This document shows, one piece after another, positions 25,575 through 34,540 of a DNA stretch of 64,000 nucleotides. A program made the translations under genes and the position numbers. The stretch is taken from positions 3,364,001-3,428,000 of the forward strand of contig NZ_CP150203.1 in NCBI RefSeq assembly GCF_037969725.1. The letters are read 5' to 3'. Below the pieces are notes generated by a model. It did not search any database, was not told where the DNA came from, and was given only the letters and a program-made list of their open reading frames with translations. The stretch comes from Paenibacillus sp. FSL W8-0426 (GTDB lineage: Bacteria; Bacillota; Bacilli; Paenibacillales; Paenibacillaceae). The stretch's first letter is position 1; each line of letters begins with the position of its first letter.

Positions 25575-27048
25575 GTATCCTTTCGTTTGAGTCATTCACA
25601 GAGGAAGAGGAGCCTTTCTTTGCGGACGGCGTTTTTTTCTTCAACAAAAAGCTGCATACCAATCCCACCGTCGCGATGCAAGCGGCCAGCCAAAATGTGT
25701 CACTAAAAGCAGCGGTGTGAGCATCCATGGCAGACAGCTCTTTGCCTGCGTTATTCGTGATGCGTGACGAGAGATAACCCGTAAAACCGGCAATCGCAAA
25801 GGATGACACCACTTGTTGGGAAGCGCTCGTTAGCGGAGTAACCCGGCTAACCATCTGGGGCGGCGTGGCGTTCAATACGTAAGTGTTAAGCGACATCATT
25901 GACAGACCCATCCCTGAACCGAGCGCAAACAAAATGAGCATGATGAAGGAAGGACCGTAATCCGTTCCCACAATCGACATGGCAAAAAGCCCGCCTGAGA
26001 TCAGCAGCATGCCCACAGTCAATGGAGGACGCGCCCCCATTTTGTCAAACCATTTTCCGGCCAATGGCATGAAGATCATCGAACCGATCGCCTGAGGCAA
26101 AAGGTGAAGGCCTGTTGCCAGTGGTCCCAATTGCTTGACCTGCTGAAGGAGCAGCGGAAATAACAGCACGGTACCGAACAGAGCCGTTTGCATGATCCAG
26201 GAGGTTATTATTCCGATCGTAAACGGCCCGGACTTCATAACGCGCAATTCAAGAAGCGGTTCTCGCTGCACTAAACAGGAGATGACGAAGAGTGCCAGCA
26301 AAACGGTACCCGCCGACAAGCCCCAAAGAGCGTATGAAGAGGCCAAGCCGCTCCCTGCTTCGCTGAAGCCGAACGTCAGACAAGCAAAAGCAGCAGGGCC
26401 GAGAAATAAGCCCAACACATCCAAACGAGGGTTTGCTTGGGATTGGAAGGAGGGCAGGTGCTTCATGCCGATCCATATTCCTGCCAACCCGATCGGAAGG
26501 TTAATCCAGAAAATCCAATGCCAGCTCACGTATTCAACCAACCATCCGGATATAACCGGCCCGAGAGCAGGAGCGAGAAGCATCGGTATGCCCAGCATGC
26601 CGATAATTGACCCACGTTTGTCAGGAGGCGCCAGGCGATACACCATCGCCATTCCGACCGGAGAAACCATTCCTCCTCCTAAACCTTGAATGACCCGAAA
26701 AAGAATGAGCTGTCCGGACGTTTGAGCAAATGCGCATAGCAGAGAACCAAGCGTGAAAAATCCGATGGAACTCAGGAACACTCGCTTAGCGCCAAATTTG
26801 TCCGAAAGCCACCCTGCCAGTGGAATGACTGCAGAGAGAGCTAACGTATAAGCGGTGACCGCCCACTGCATCGTTTGGAGCGTAACGCCGAAATCCCGCA
26901 CCCAAGTCGGAAGGGCGACGTTCACCGCCGTACTATCCAGAATAACCATAAACGTTCCGATGACGATCGCGATCAGCGGCGGTAGATACGGTCGAATGGA
27001 AAATGAACTTTCTTTGGGCTGTTCCTGAAGTAATGAATGTTGAGACAT
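25549..27048 (-). CDS. MFS multidrug efflux transporter, DHA2/EmrB-QacA family
   Basis: 499 residues with about 14 membrane helices. The start is the ATG beginning MSQHSLLQ. The DHA2 signature LDSTAVNVALP lies in the first helix, GWLSDKFGAKRVFLSS is motif A in loop 2-3 and GIPMLLAPALGPVISGW is motif C of antiporters. It should export lipophilic or cationic compounds in exchange for protons. A sigma-A promoter at 27174-27202 and a near-palindromic operator at 27140-27161 precede it. Confidence 0.9.
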   Translation of the reverse strand: MSQHSLLQEQPKESSFSIRPYLPPLIAIVIGTFMVILDSTAVNVALPTWVRDFGVTLQTMQWAVTAYTLALSAVIPLAGWLSDKFGAKRVFLSSIGFFTLGSLLCAFAQTSGQLILFRVIQGLGGGMVSPVGMAMVYRLAPPDKRGSIIGMLGIPMLLAPALGPVISGWLVEYVSWHWIFWINLPIGLAGIWIGMKHLPSFQSQANPRLDVLGLFLGPAAFACLTFGFSEAGSGLASSYALWGLSAGTVLLALFVISCLVQREPLLELRVMKSGPFTIGIITSWIMQTALFGTVLLFPLLLQQVKQLGPLATGLHLLPQAIGSMIFMPLAGKWFDKMGARPPLTVGMLLISGGLFAMSIVGTDYGPSFIMLILFALGSGMGLSMMSLNTYVLNATPPQMVSRVTPLTSASQQVVSSFAIAGFTGYLSSRITNNAGKELSAMDAHTAAFSDTFWLAACIATVGLVCSFLLKKKTPSAKKGSSSSVNDSNERIHEHDQFPL

Positions 27049-27139
27049 GCATGAATACCTGCTTTCATGAGGATTTGACGGGACGAGGCTGGCCGGCTTC
27101 AGCCCGTTCCGCAAGGCATATTTTTGCCTTTCTTAACCT

Positions 27140-27161
27140 ATTAGTTTTATATAAAACCAAT
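27140..27161 (-). promoter_or_regulatory. operator A of the TetR-linked regulon
   Basis: ATTAGTTTTAT is followed directly by ATAAAACCAAT, inverted repeats with one mismatch in 11. It sits 13 bases downstream of the -10 of the efflux promoter, where bound repressor would block initiation. The same motif recurs at 27241, 27280 and 28184. Confidence 0.7.
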
Positions 27162-27173
27162 AAGTCACGATAC

Positions 27174-27202
27174 ATCATATCCTTCACATGACGTTGTGTC
27201 AA
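27174..27202 (-). promoter_or_regulatory. sigma-A promoter of the efflux operon
   Basis: Minus strand TTGACA (27197-27202) and TATGAT (27174-27179) are separated by exactly 17 bases. Confidence 0.8.
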
Positions 27203-27240
27203 TCATCAGACGAAGCGATAAAACACATTTTTGAACATAT

Positions 27241-27274
27241 GGTTCTTTACAAAACCAGTTAGTCAAATTATGAT
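27241..27274 (+). promoter_or_regulatory. promoter of the phosphatase gene with operator B
   Basis: TTTACA (27246-27251) and TATGAT (27269-27274) are 17 bases apart. The -35 is embedded in GGTTCTTTACAAAACCAG (27241-27258), whose reverse complement matches operators A and C. Confidence 0.65.
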
Positions 27275-27279
27275 GGTTA

Positions 27280-27294
27280 TTAGTTTTCAAGAAC
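27280..27294 (+). promoter_or_regulatory. operator-like element D
   Basis: TTAGTTTTCAAGAAC equals the reverse complement of operator C apart from a 2-base deletion in the centre and one end base. It may be a weaker auxiliary site. Confidence 0.4.
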
Positions 27295-27349
27295 GAGTAT
27301 CGGTGTAAATACTTTACATGAATGTGAGATCAGAAAGTAGGAAGCGAAC

Positions 27350-28144
27350 ATGGACAAGAACAACAAAGAGCACGGCATCATATCTTCTTTTGACGGGTTG
27401 GGCAACTTCAGGGACTTTGGGGGTTATGACACAACCGACGGCAAGAGAGTGAAGAGAGGGCATTTGTTCCGCTCGGACGATTTATCCAAGCTTTCGAGAA
27501 GGGACATTGCGCGGCTGGAACAGACCGGCATGCAATTGATTTGTGATTTGAGGACGGAGACTGAACAACAGTCCAAAAAGAGCCGCATGCTGAATCGGGG
27601 GATCGAGGTCGCTAATCTGCCTATGCAGGACAAAAGCCAAGCGTTTACCAGGCTTGAATTCATGAAATATTTGATCCGGCATGGGAGCGAGATTAACTTT
27701 GAACAACAGATGAAGGACATGTATTTTCATATGGGGAACGGATCCCAATCCACGATCAAAAACATTTTCAGTTTGTTATCCAGGAAAGAAAAATTGCCCG
27801 TTCTGATTCATTGCACCGGAGGCAAAGACCGAACCGGATTTATCGTGGCGATCATCCAGCTTTTTCTCAACGTTCCGTATGATCACGTCCTGAAGGATTA
27901 CCTGTATTCCAATGTACGCATTGGACCTCGCATGAAAAAAGCGGAGAACATGATTCGTTTCATGAGTTTTTACCGCGTGCCGGCAGAACGGATCAAACCT
28001 ATATTGGAGGTAAGGCGCGACTATCTGGAGGATGTGCTTCAACCCATTCTGGCTCGCCATGGCACCATAGAAAACTATTTGATAAACGAATGCGATATTC
28101 CCGAAAAGCATCTTGAAACCTTCAAGGAACTCGTACTCGAATGA
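27350..28144 (+). CDS. tyrosine-protein phosphatase (Tyr_phosphatase3 type)
   Basis: 264 residues. The N-terminal NFRDFGGYDTTDGKRVKRGHLFRSDDLSKL is the standard opening of this family, and the P-loop HCTGGKDRTG (about residue 160) carries the catalytic Cys and Arg of the C-x5-R motif. There is no signal peptide. It could act on phosphotyrosine, phosphoinositide or another phosphomonoester. It is divergent from the efflux pump and shares the operator motif with it, an unusual partner for a drug pump. Confidence 0.9.
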   Translation: MDKNNKEHGIISSFDGLGNFRDFGGYDTTDGKRVKRGHLFRSDDLSKLSRRDIARLEQTGMQLICDLRTETEQQSKKSRMLNRGIEVANLPMQDKSQAFTRLEFMKYLIRHGSEINFEQQMKDMYFHMGNGSQSTIKNIFSLLSRKEKLPVLIHCTGGKDRTGFIVAIIQLFLNVPYDHVLKDYLYSNVRIGPRMKKAENMIRFMSFYRVPAERIKPILEVRRDYLEDVLQPILARHGTIENYLINECDIPEKHLETFKELVLE

Positions 28145-28183
28145 GGCATAACGGCAGCATACGTAGTACTTTTAGAAACGATA

Positions 28184-28217
28184 GGTTCTTGAAAAAACTA
28201 GTGAGTAGGATTACAAT
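28184..28217 (+). promoter_or_regulatory. promoter of the PQQ-propeller gene with operator C
   Basis: TTGAAA (28189-28194) and TACAAT (28212-28217) are 17 bases apart. The -35 lies within GGTTCTTGAAAAAACTAG (28184-28201), the same arrangement as at 27241. Confidence 0.65.
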
Positions 28218-28254
28218 TGACACTAAATCCGGAATAACAGGAGGAACAGAAACA

Positions 28255-29454
28255 ATGAATTCGATTGGAAAACAAACATTGTCCAGATTCGTCAAAACAG
28301 GATTAGCCATAACTTTTCTCTTATCGCCAGTCTCATCGTTTTGGGTGGATACCAACCAGGTATCGGCCCAGTCTGCAGACAACGTTGCGTCCACGAACCT
28401 GAAACCCGTTTGGACCAAAGCAGTTGGTGACCTGAATCAAATGGACATAAAGGCCACACTAATCAAGAATGATTTATACTACACGGTTGGTGGTAAATAC
28501 ATTGCCTTTGATGCTTTGTCCGGCAAAACTCGCTGGACTTATCGGGCTGCTGCGTCTTCACAAACAGTTACGGATGGCCAATCGGTGTGGGTTACGGATA
28601 CAACGGGGCAGCTGCTGAAACTGAATGCAAAAACAGGTAAATTGCAATGGAAAGTTAAAACGCAATTACGCCCAGGAAAAGGGGAGAGTTACTCCAATTT
28701 CAGTTTGCATCTGGCGGATGGGGTGATTTATGTCGGGGACGAATATGGTCTAACCGCATACAACGCCTCAAACGGTAAAGTGAAATGGAAATTAAAAGGC
28801 GGCGAACATGGGTATAACGTTCTTCTTACCGGGAAAATGCTTGTCGCATCTACGACCATCTCGGGAGGTTTAACAACGAGCAGTTTGAAAGGGATCGATG
28901 CCGCGACCGGTAAAGTGAAATGGACGCTAAACGATGGGGACCATCAGGACATCCTGTATTCAAACGGAAAAACGTTTTACTCCCGTGACGTAACCGAAGG
29001 CATCGATGCCGGTTATGCGGCAAATATTGATGAAATTGAATTAAGCAGCGGAAAGATTAAGGCTACCCGTTCTTATGTCCCTGTAGACTTTGTGGAAGAA
29101 CTTAGCGCGGTCGATGTCGTATCCGATGGAAGTTACTTCTATGTCATCGGCAAATACGATGAACGTCAAAAACAAGCGGTCGTTTCACGCTTTCCCGTGA
29201 ACGATCCTTCCATCACCAAGCCCGATAAAACTTACGTTTTCCCGGTGTCGGTCGTGGATTGGTCAATTCCGGGCCGTGATGGCATTGCCTATGCCCGTTT
29301 AGGGAACGGCAATCTGGTGGCCATAGATACGAACAGCGGAAAAACGTTGGCCTCCGTATTGTACAAAGGGACCCCATTGCCAACCCTCGTTGGCCAAGAC
29401 GTAATGATTGTCCAATATGGCTCGAAAATCAGCGGAGTAAAGACCGGTCGCTGA
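28255..29454 (+). CDS. secreted PQQ-like beta-propeller protein
   Basis: 399 residues from the ATG with CAGGAGGA upstream. The signal peptide ends around VSAQS. The rest consists of repeats in which a strand is followed by ALSGKTRWTYR, AKTGKLQWKVK, ASNGKVKWKLK and AATGKVKWTLN. This A-x-x-G-K-x-x-W pattern is that of PQQ/quinoprotein propeller blades as in BamB, but no cofactor residues are evident. The protein is outside the membrane, probably as a binding or scaffold domain. It shares operator-like sites with the upstream phosphatase and efflux genes. Confidence 0.85.
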   Translation: MNSIGKQTLSRFVKTGLAITFLLSPVSSFWVDTNQVSAQSADNVASTNLKPVWTKAVGDLNQMDIKATLIKNDLYYTVGGKYIAFDALSGKTRWTYRAAASSQTVTDGQSVWVTDTTGQLLKLNAKTGKLQWKVKTQLRPGKGESYSNFSLHLADGVIYVGDEYGLTAYNASNGKVKWKLKGGEHGYNVLLTGKMLVASTTISGGLTTSSLKGIDAATGKVKWTLNDGDHQDILYSNGKTFYSRDVTEGIDAGYAANIDEIELSSGKIKATRSYVPVDFVEELSAVDVVSDGSYFYVIGKYDERQKQAVVSRFPVNDPSITKPDKTYVFPVSVVDWSIPGRDGIAYARLGNGNLVAIDTNSGKTLASVLYKGTPLPTLVGQDVMIVQYGSKISGVKTGR

Positions 29455-29543
29455 CCGATTGAAAACCAATGCTCTATTTGGACATGTCGTCCTAAGTTTA
29501 ATCATGATCGGTTCATTTGGAGTAAATTCCTTATGAAGTGCCG

Positions 29544-29566
29544 GCAGCCCTCAGGGGCTGCTTTTT
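29544..29566 (+). terminator. terminator after PQQ-propeller gene
   Basis: GCAGCCC, loop TCAG, GGGCTGC followed by TTTTT. Confidence 0.85.
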
Positions 29567-29667
29567 GCGGTGAAATGCTTGCTGACAGAGTTGATGCAGC
29601 ACAAAAATGATCTTTCCACGAGTCCAAGTTTATAGTATTCTGTACATATAAGGGAGGATGGTAAACT

Positions 29668-30165
29668 GTGGCAATAGATCTGATTATTGGCGATGCCAAA
29701 CACGAGCTGGCTTCTACCCGCCGCATCCTGGAACGCTTGCCCGATGAGCATATGGAATGGCGTCCACACACTAAATCGATGACGCTCGGCGGGCTGACCA
29801 CGCACTTAATCAATCTGGTAAACTGGCAAGTCGCGATTTTTGTTGGACCTGAACTGGATCTGGCGACTGTGCCGCCCAGACGGGAAGCTTTGACAAGTCG
29901 AGCGGATGTGTTGAACGAATTCGACGAGAACGCCGCAAAACTGGAAAAGCTGTTATCCGAATGCAGCGAGGAAATGCTGGGCGAGGAGTGGACCTTGCGA
30001 AGCGGGGATTATGTCATTTTGCAGCGCCCGCGGGCAATCGCATTGCGCACCTTCGGTCTTAGCCATATGATCCATCACCGTGCACAGCTTGGAGTTTACT
30101 TCAGACTCCTGGACATTCCCGTTCCTGGATTGTATGGCCCCTCGGCCGACGACAGCGTGAATTAA
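29668..30165 (+). CDS. DinB-family protein
   Basis: 165 residues from a GTG with GGGAGG upstream. The four-helix bundle of the DinB/YfiT superfamily is indicated by HLINLVNWQVAIF and by the C-terminal GLSHMIHHRAQLGVYFRLL. The latter supplies the HxxxH metal ligands, with the first His in TTHLINL. Members use a divalent metal and often act as thiol-dependent transferases; the substrate here is unknown. It stands alone between two terminators. Confidence 0.85.
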   Translation: MAIDLIIGDAKHELASTRRILERLPDEHMEWRPHTKSMTLGGLTTHLINLVNWQVAIFVGPELDLATVPPRREALTSRADVLNEFDENAAKLEKLLSECSEEMLGEEWTLRSGDYVILQRPRAIALRTFGLSHMIHHRAQLGVYFRLLDIPVPGLYGPSADDSVN

Positions 30166-30184
30166 AAGAAAATTTGAACAGAAC

Positions 30185-30229
30185 AGTCGCAGTATATCGG
30201 TTCGATGACCGATGTGCTGCGACTTTTTT
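30185..30229 (+). terminator. terminator after dinB-like gene
   Basis: AGTCGCAG and CTGCGACT, with an inner ATCGGT/ACCGAT stem, followed by TTTTTT. Confidence 0.85.
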
Positions 30230-30338
30230 GACGATTGACGTTAGTTGCTAAAGAGAAAGGGAAGAGCAGGCTTTAAGGCATTCAACGGAAAGTGTGAGGT
30301 TAAGTCATGTGCCTAACTTTAATAGTATACAACATAAA

Positions 30339-30350
30339 TATTATGTAAAC
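30339..30350 (+). other. dif-arm-like 12-mer, copy 1
   Basis: TATTATGTAAAC equals the XerD-side arm of the Bacillus subtilis dif site. The opposite arm is poorly matched. An identical 12-mer in the same orientation lies at 39189, just after a tyrosine recombinase gene. The surrounding intergenic stretch 30230-30519 holds only this motif and a hairpin. Confidence 0.3.
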
Positions 30351-30418
30351 CTAAATAGAAAAGAAACTACTTTGCATTACAAGGCATTGAATAAGGTGAA
30401 ATTCAGATGAGGTATACA

Positions 30419-30446
30419 CCCCGCATGACATGATGGTTATGCGGGG
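30419..30446. terminator. hairpin at the end of the amidase gene
   Basis: CCCCGCAT and ATGCGGGG form an 8-bp stem between convergent genes. No strong T-run follows. Confidence 0.45.
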
Positions 30447-30519
30447 GTATCCATCGACTTCGTATCGCTTATATATAACCCGACATCAAAGATCCCATCC
30501 CCATAATCCCTCTTCCGCT

Positions 30520-32016
30520 TTAGGCGGGGAACATCGGGTTGCCTTTCAAGCCAATCCAGAGCTCGGATGCTTCAAGCTGTCCGGCCAAATGAAACAGCCA
30601 GTCCTCACGGCCTTTAGTCGCCATGATCTGAGCTCCCATAGGCAGGCCGTCCGGGGTCATGTGTATAGGTACGCTCATGGCAGGCTGACCCGTCAAATTG
30701 GCAAGCTGGGTAAATGGAGTATAGGTCAAGCTCGGCTCAAACATTTCATAAATAAGCTGCTGCTGCCGATCCTTGTCCAATTCGCTGACCATCATCAATT
30801 CGTCGATCCGTTTGGCATCGGCCGTTAATTCCCCGATTCGTGGTGCTGGAAAAGCGTTCGTGGGCGTTACGTAAAAATCATATCGTTCGAACAGCTTGGA
30901 CATCTGCGCAGCGGCAACATCCCACTCAGCCAAACTGTGAACGAACTCGGCGGCAGATACTTTTTTGCCTGCCTCGGCAATGACCCAGGCTTCGATTTCC
31001 ATATCTCTTGCGGTCAGCTCACGTCCGATGGAGCGTTCAATGGAGGAAACCATGGCGGCCATTTCTCCACTGTTCATCATGTAGTAATTTTCGATGAGAC
31101 GAACGCCGTTGACGGGACTGAGTTTTTCTTCAACGTCGTGGCCTTGCTCTTCGAGCCAGCGAACGAGCTTGTACACCGCTTGTTTGGCTTCTTCGCTGAC
31201 AGGTGTTCCTACAGGCGAAGCCGTAGTATATGCGATTTTCAGTTTTCGTTGGTGTGGATAGTTCATGTCTGCCAGGTAACTTCCCGGAAAAAGAGGGGCG
31301 TGGAACGCCGCTTCCGGCTGGACGACTTGCAGCACATCCAACAGTGCCGCACTGTCGCGAACGGTGCGGGACAAGGCAAAATCGATGGAGGCGCCCTGCC
31401 ATTGACGGCCTGCGCCTGGACCAACCGGCGTCCGGCCGCGCGTAGGCTTCAGACCGAACAGTCCGCTAAACGCTGCAGGTATGCGGATCGAGCCGCCGCC
31501 GTCGCTTGCACCTGCCAGTGGAACCATTCCCGAGGCAACGGCTGCCGCCGCTCCGCCGCTGGAACCGCCTGGCGAGTGCTCCGTGTTCCATGGATTGCGC
31601 GTCGGGCCATGCAGGCTGGGTTCTGTGATGTTTTTCAAGCCGAACTCCGGCGTATTGGTATGCCCGATAATAATAAAACCGGCCTCACGCAGGCGTTGGA
31701 CGAAATTGGAGCTGCGCACAGCGCGGTGCTCGCTGAACAAACGTGAACCGGAAGTGAGAAGCTCGTTTTCCAAGGATTGCGAAATGTCCTTCAACAAGAG
31801 CGGTACGCCGGCAAAAGGTTGTTCCCCCGGCCTTGTCTGGTTGGCTTCCTGCCTTGCGCGTGTCTCATACGTGCGGATCACGGCGTTTAACCGGGGATTG
31901 AACTCGTTCAGTCGGGCAAATGCCGCATCCAATAGCTCGTTTGGCGATACTTGCCGCGCACGCACAAGCTCTGCCAAACCGACGGCGTCATAGGATGTAT
32001 ATGGAAATGAAGACAT
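30520..32016 (-). CDS. amidase (amidase signature family)
   Basis: 498 residues from the ATG beginning [10 protein letters not shown] with GAGAGG upstream. The Ser-cisSer-Lys triad is visible: Lys in PLLLKDISQ, the Gly/Ser-rich signature [20 protein letters not shown] and the nucleophile region [23 protein letters not shown]. It is an amide hydrolase of the GatA/AmiE-like superfamily. Substrate not predictable. There is no signal peptide and no Gat partner genes nearby, so it is unlikely to be the tRNA amidotransferase subunit. Confidence 0.92.
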   Translation of the reverse strand: MSSFPYTSYDAVGLAELVRARQVSPNELLDAAFARLNEFNPRLNAVIRTYETRARQEANQTRPGEQPFAGVPLLLKDISQSLENELLTSGSRLFSEHRAVRSSNFVQRLREAGFIIIGHTNTPEFGLKNITEPSLHGPTRNPWNTEHSPGGSSGGAAAAVASGMVPLAGASDGGGSIRIPAAFSGLFGLKPTRGRTPVGPGAGRQWQGASIDFALSRTVRDSAALLDVLQVVQPEAAFHAPLFPGSYLADMNYPHQRKLKIAYTTASPVGTPVSEEAKQAVYKLVRWLEEQGHDVEEKLSPVNGVRLIENYYMMNSGEMAAMVSSIERSIGRELTARDMEIEAWVIAEAGKKVSAAEFVHSLAEWDVAAAQMSKLFERYDFYVTPTNAFPAPRIGELTADAKRIDELMMVSELDKDRQQQLIYEMFEPSLTYTPFTQLANLTGQPAMSVPIHMTPDGLPMGAQIMATKGREDWLFHLAGQLEASELWIGLKGNPMFPA

Positions 32017-32129
32017 GTGTATCGTTCCTCTCAATATGTATTGGGCTGAGCATGTTCCATAGTCATCGTACCATCAGGTGGACGAAAAGACAAAAGCGCA
32101 ATGTAATGCGATGCTGCACGTTCAACCAT

Positions 32130-32166
32130 AAAAAAACACTGTTTGCCCAGAAGGAACAAACAGTGT
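32130..32166 (-). terminator. terminator of the EamA transporter gene
   Basis: On the minus strand ACACTGTTTG and CAAACAGTGT form a 10-bp stem followed by a run of T. Confidence 0.85.
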
Positions 32167-32206
32167 GGATATACAAATCAAGCCATTAATGATATGCTAT
32201 CTTGAT

Positions 32207-33193
32207 TCACTCTGTGCGCAATCTTCGCGCAGCTTCAAGGTTGGTGTTGGATGGCGAACGATCTTGCTGTCTGGAGATGGCGAACAGGGCGATCCAGATC
32301 AGGACGAAACCGATGAGCTGCTCCCAAGTAATCAGCGTACGGAAAGCGATCCAGTTCACCAGCACACCTGCCATCGGAAAGCTCAATTCAGCCAAAGTAG
32401 CCACCGATGCCTTGGTCGAAGAGAGACCTTTGTAATACAGCAAAAGACTCAACAATCCAGGCAGCAGCGCTTGGCCCAAAATGTTCAGGATGACCGCAGC
32501 CTGGGCACCCGTACCTGAAGGGAAGGACCATGGTGCGCCTTCATTCCAGGTCATGAAGATGAGCAGCGGCAGGGCAACGACGAAACGAAGGGAGGTTACC
32601 GTTTCATACCGCGTTTGTCCCAGCATCAGCCGGCCCATAACCGTGGAGCCTCCCCATAGCGCGGCAGCGCCCAGGGACAACAAGCTGCCTGCATGGACCC
32701 AGCTGTCCCATCCGGCCGAGGGGAGCGTCAATCCAAAGGTCAGCAAGTAGGTTCCTGCCAGCGCAATGATGAACAACCCGCCAAAGCGGCGCGGCAGCGA
32801 TTCTTTTAACAGCAGCTTTGCCATCACGATCGCGAACAAGGGCTGCATTTTTTGCAGCAGCAGTACCGTGTTTGGATCATTATGAGTGAGGGCCAGCGTG
32901 AATAACACCGTGGCAAGCGCAGAACCGCCCCAGGAAATGAAAATGACGGCAATCCAATGGCGTGCACGCAGATTTTTCAGGTCGGCCCTGAATTTCCAAA
33001 GTACGGGAAGGGCGATCAGGCTTACAATGATATGTTCCACCAGGACGATCTGGGTGGAGGTCATCGTTTCGAGCAAAAGAATGCGGAAGAGAGGGTCGAC
33101 GCCCCAGAGGGCAGCGCCTAGCACAACCAGCCAGAATCCGGTGTTGCCTCGTTGCTTGGTCGGAACGTTTGATGCAGTTTGATGGTTTTCCAT
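32207..33193 (-). CDS. EamA/DMT-family transporter under FMN riboswitch; candidate flavin importer
   Basis: 328 residues with about ten membrane helices in two EamA repeats, each of five. The first starts GNTGFWLVVLGAALWGVDPLF, and the second contains GSLLSLGAAALWGGSTVMGRLML. EamA proteins transport many metabolites, and specificity cannot be read from sequence alone. The gene lies directly downstream of a complete FMN riboswitch and its terminator. Riboflavin transporters of the DMT superfamily (RibN, ImpX) are known and FMN-controlled in other bacteria, so riboflavin or a related flavin is the best substrate guess. Confidence 0.85.
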   Translation of the reverse strand: MENHQTASNVPTKQRGNTGFWLVVLGAALWGVDPLFRILLLETMTSTQIVLVEHIIVSLIALPVLWKFRADLKNLRARHWIAVIFISWGGSALATVLFTLALTHNDPNTVLLLQKMQPLFAIVMAKLLLKESLPRRFGGLFIIALAGTYLLTFGLTLPSAGWDSWVHAGSLLSLGAAALWGGSTVMGRLMLGQTRYETVTSLRFVVALPLLIFMTWNEGAPWSFPSGTGAQAAVILNILGQALLPGLLSLLLYYKGLSSTKASVATLAELSFPMAGVLVNWIAFRTLITWEQLIGFVLIWIALFAISRQQDRSPSNTNLEAARRLRTE

Positions 33194-33242
33194 ATTCAGG
33201 ACTCCTTCGTCAGAACACGGAATCTTCAGTTGGCAGATTCGA

Positions 33243-33282
33243 CAAAAGCCCCCGTTTCGGCGTACGCCAAATAACGGGGGCT
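33243..33282 (-). terminator. riboswitch-controlled terminator
   Basis: On the minus strand AGCCCCCGTT and AACGGGGGCT form a stem followed by TTTT, between the FMN aptamer and the transporter start. A further hairpin, CATGAATA/TATTCATG at 33289-33339, separates it from the aptamer and may act in the switch. Confidence 0.8.
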
Positions 33283-33344
33283 CACACGCATGAATATGGC
33301 GTCGGGAAAAAGGCGTTCCCGAGAACGGCCGTATTCATGTGTTG

Positions 33345-33484
33345 ATCTTCTCTCATCCGGACTATACCGTCGGCCCTGGAGTCGCACCAGGTCAGTCGCT
33401 GTCCAAAACTGGTCAAACAGCGAGTCGCGGGCTGGTTCCGAAGAACATCACCGCCGGTTGGGAATTGCACCCTACCCCGAAGAT
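33345..33484 (-). ncRNA. FMN riboswitch (RFN element)
   Basis: Reading the minus strand, the element begins ATCTTCGGGGTAGGGTG, continues with AATTCCCAACCGGCGGT and later GCCCGCGA, CCGAC and AGTCCGGATGAGAGAAGAT. These are the conserved blocks of the RFN aptamer in correct order, with P1 formed by the end segments ATCTTC and GAAGAT. A variable arm lies in the middle. It is followed by an intrinsic terminator and then the EamA transporter gene, so high FMN should switch the transporter off by premature termination. Confidence 0.95.
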
Positions 33485-33547
33485 CCTATTCGATTGGTTT
33501 ATAGGTTCGTTACACAAGCTGTAACATCAATAGATTCATCTTAAATG

Positions 33548-33561
33548 TGAAAGCGCTAGCA
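33548..33561. promoter_or_regulatory. cre-like site
   Basis: TGAAAGCGCTAGCA fits all 14 positions of TGWAARCGYTWNCW. It lies between the divergent riboswitch transcript and the gene at 33709 and could serve either. Confidence 0.5.
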
Positions 33562-33708
33562 GTGCAAGAGTTTTTGCGAAATAAATATTTAATTTCCATA
33601 AGAATAATCGGAATAATACGCTGGAATATCGTCAAATCGTTGAAAGGTGCTTTAGACGAGCATAAACGTTCGTTTAAGAAATAATTCGGAGCTTAAGGGG
33701 TTGCTGAA

Positions 33709-34347
33709 ATGGAAGTCGTAGGTATTTTGGGAGTCGTACATGATGAAGAGCTGCGAGTGCAGCACCATTTAACACTTGAAACCATAGAAAGGTTAATTGT
33801 TGATTTTGATCCGGATGTAATCTGCGGCGAGGTTTTGCCATCCAGTTTCGAGAAATACAAAAAGGAGCCTGCAAATAGAGGGTACTGGGGCGAACCCCCA
33901 AGCGAATATTACGACCTGATCTTTCCGTTATGCGAAGAAAAAAAGATCAAGTTTGTTCCCGTGGATTGGGTGGAACTTGATGTTTGGAACGATTTCGATC
34001 CTTTGCGAAGCTATACCGGGCCCGAAAAAGAACGGTTGGAGAATGAATTGGATCATTGGTGGCACAAACAGCTTGCGGCTTCCGGTAAGGGTGCTATTCC
34101 ATTTAATACGGAAGCATTCGACCATGTGACCCGACTGAAATATCAGTGGCTGAAAAAGTTGGATCCAAAAGCGCATGCCATACGATGGGAATGTCGGCAT
34201 GATATCATGCTTCAACGAATCATAAACGCAATCAAAGACAATGCGGATGCACGTATGTTGTGTATTGTGGGTGCCGATCATAATCATGCTTTGTATGAGG
34301 GACTCATGCCGTTGAATCATATACAGCTTATCTATCCATTGAAATAA
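33709..34347 (+). CDS. uncharacterised protein, Tiki/TraB-like (haem-binding uptake superfamily suspected)
   Basis: 212 residues, no signal peptide. The pattern of ILGVVHDE near the start, VICGEVLPSSFEKY, and VGADHNHALYEGL near the C-terminus recalls the G-x-x-H, Glu and late His positions of Tiki/TraB/EreA-like metalloproteins. The resemblance is weak and based on motif spacing only. It is acidic and Trp-rich in the middle (DWVELDVWNDFD). It stands alone, with no operon partner. Confidence 0.45.
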   Translation: MEVVGILGVVHDEELRVQHHLTLETIERLIVDFDPDVICGEVLPSSFEKYKKEPANRGYWGEPPSEYYDLIFPLCEEKKIKFVPVDWVELDVWNDFDPLRSYTGPEKERLENELDHWWHKQLAASGKGAIPFNTEAFDHVTRLKYQWLKKLDPKAHAIRWECRHDIMLQRIINAIKDNADARMLCIVGADHNHALYEGLMPLNHIQLIYPLK

Positions 34348-34540
34348 TGGTTATCCCATGGATTGAACTGATCTTATTATTGGATGGGTATTCATTCCAT
34401 GATTGTGCGTCATTAACATGTGCTATATAATCGTTATATCCTTGAAATAATACACTCATAATCTTGCATCCATGAACAGACAACCTTTCATCAACAACTT
34501 GTGTAAGTACCTGAACGTACCCATAACATGAGGATTGGAG

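Noticed and set aside
30520..32016. GatA subunit of the tRNA amidotransferase
   Set aside because: No gatB or gatC nearby, and the sequence outside the amidase signature differs from GatA.
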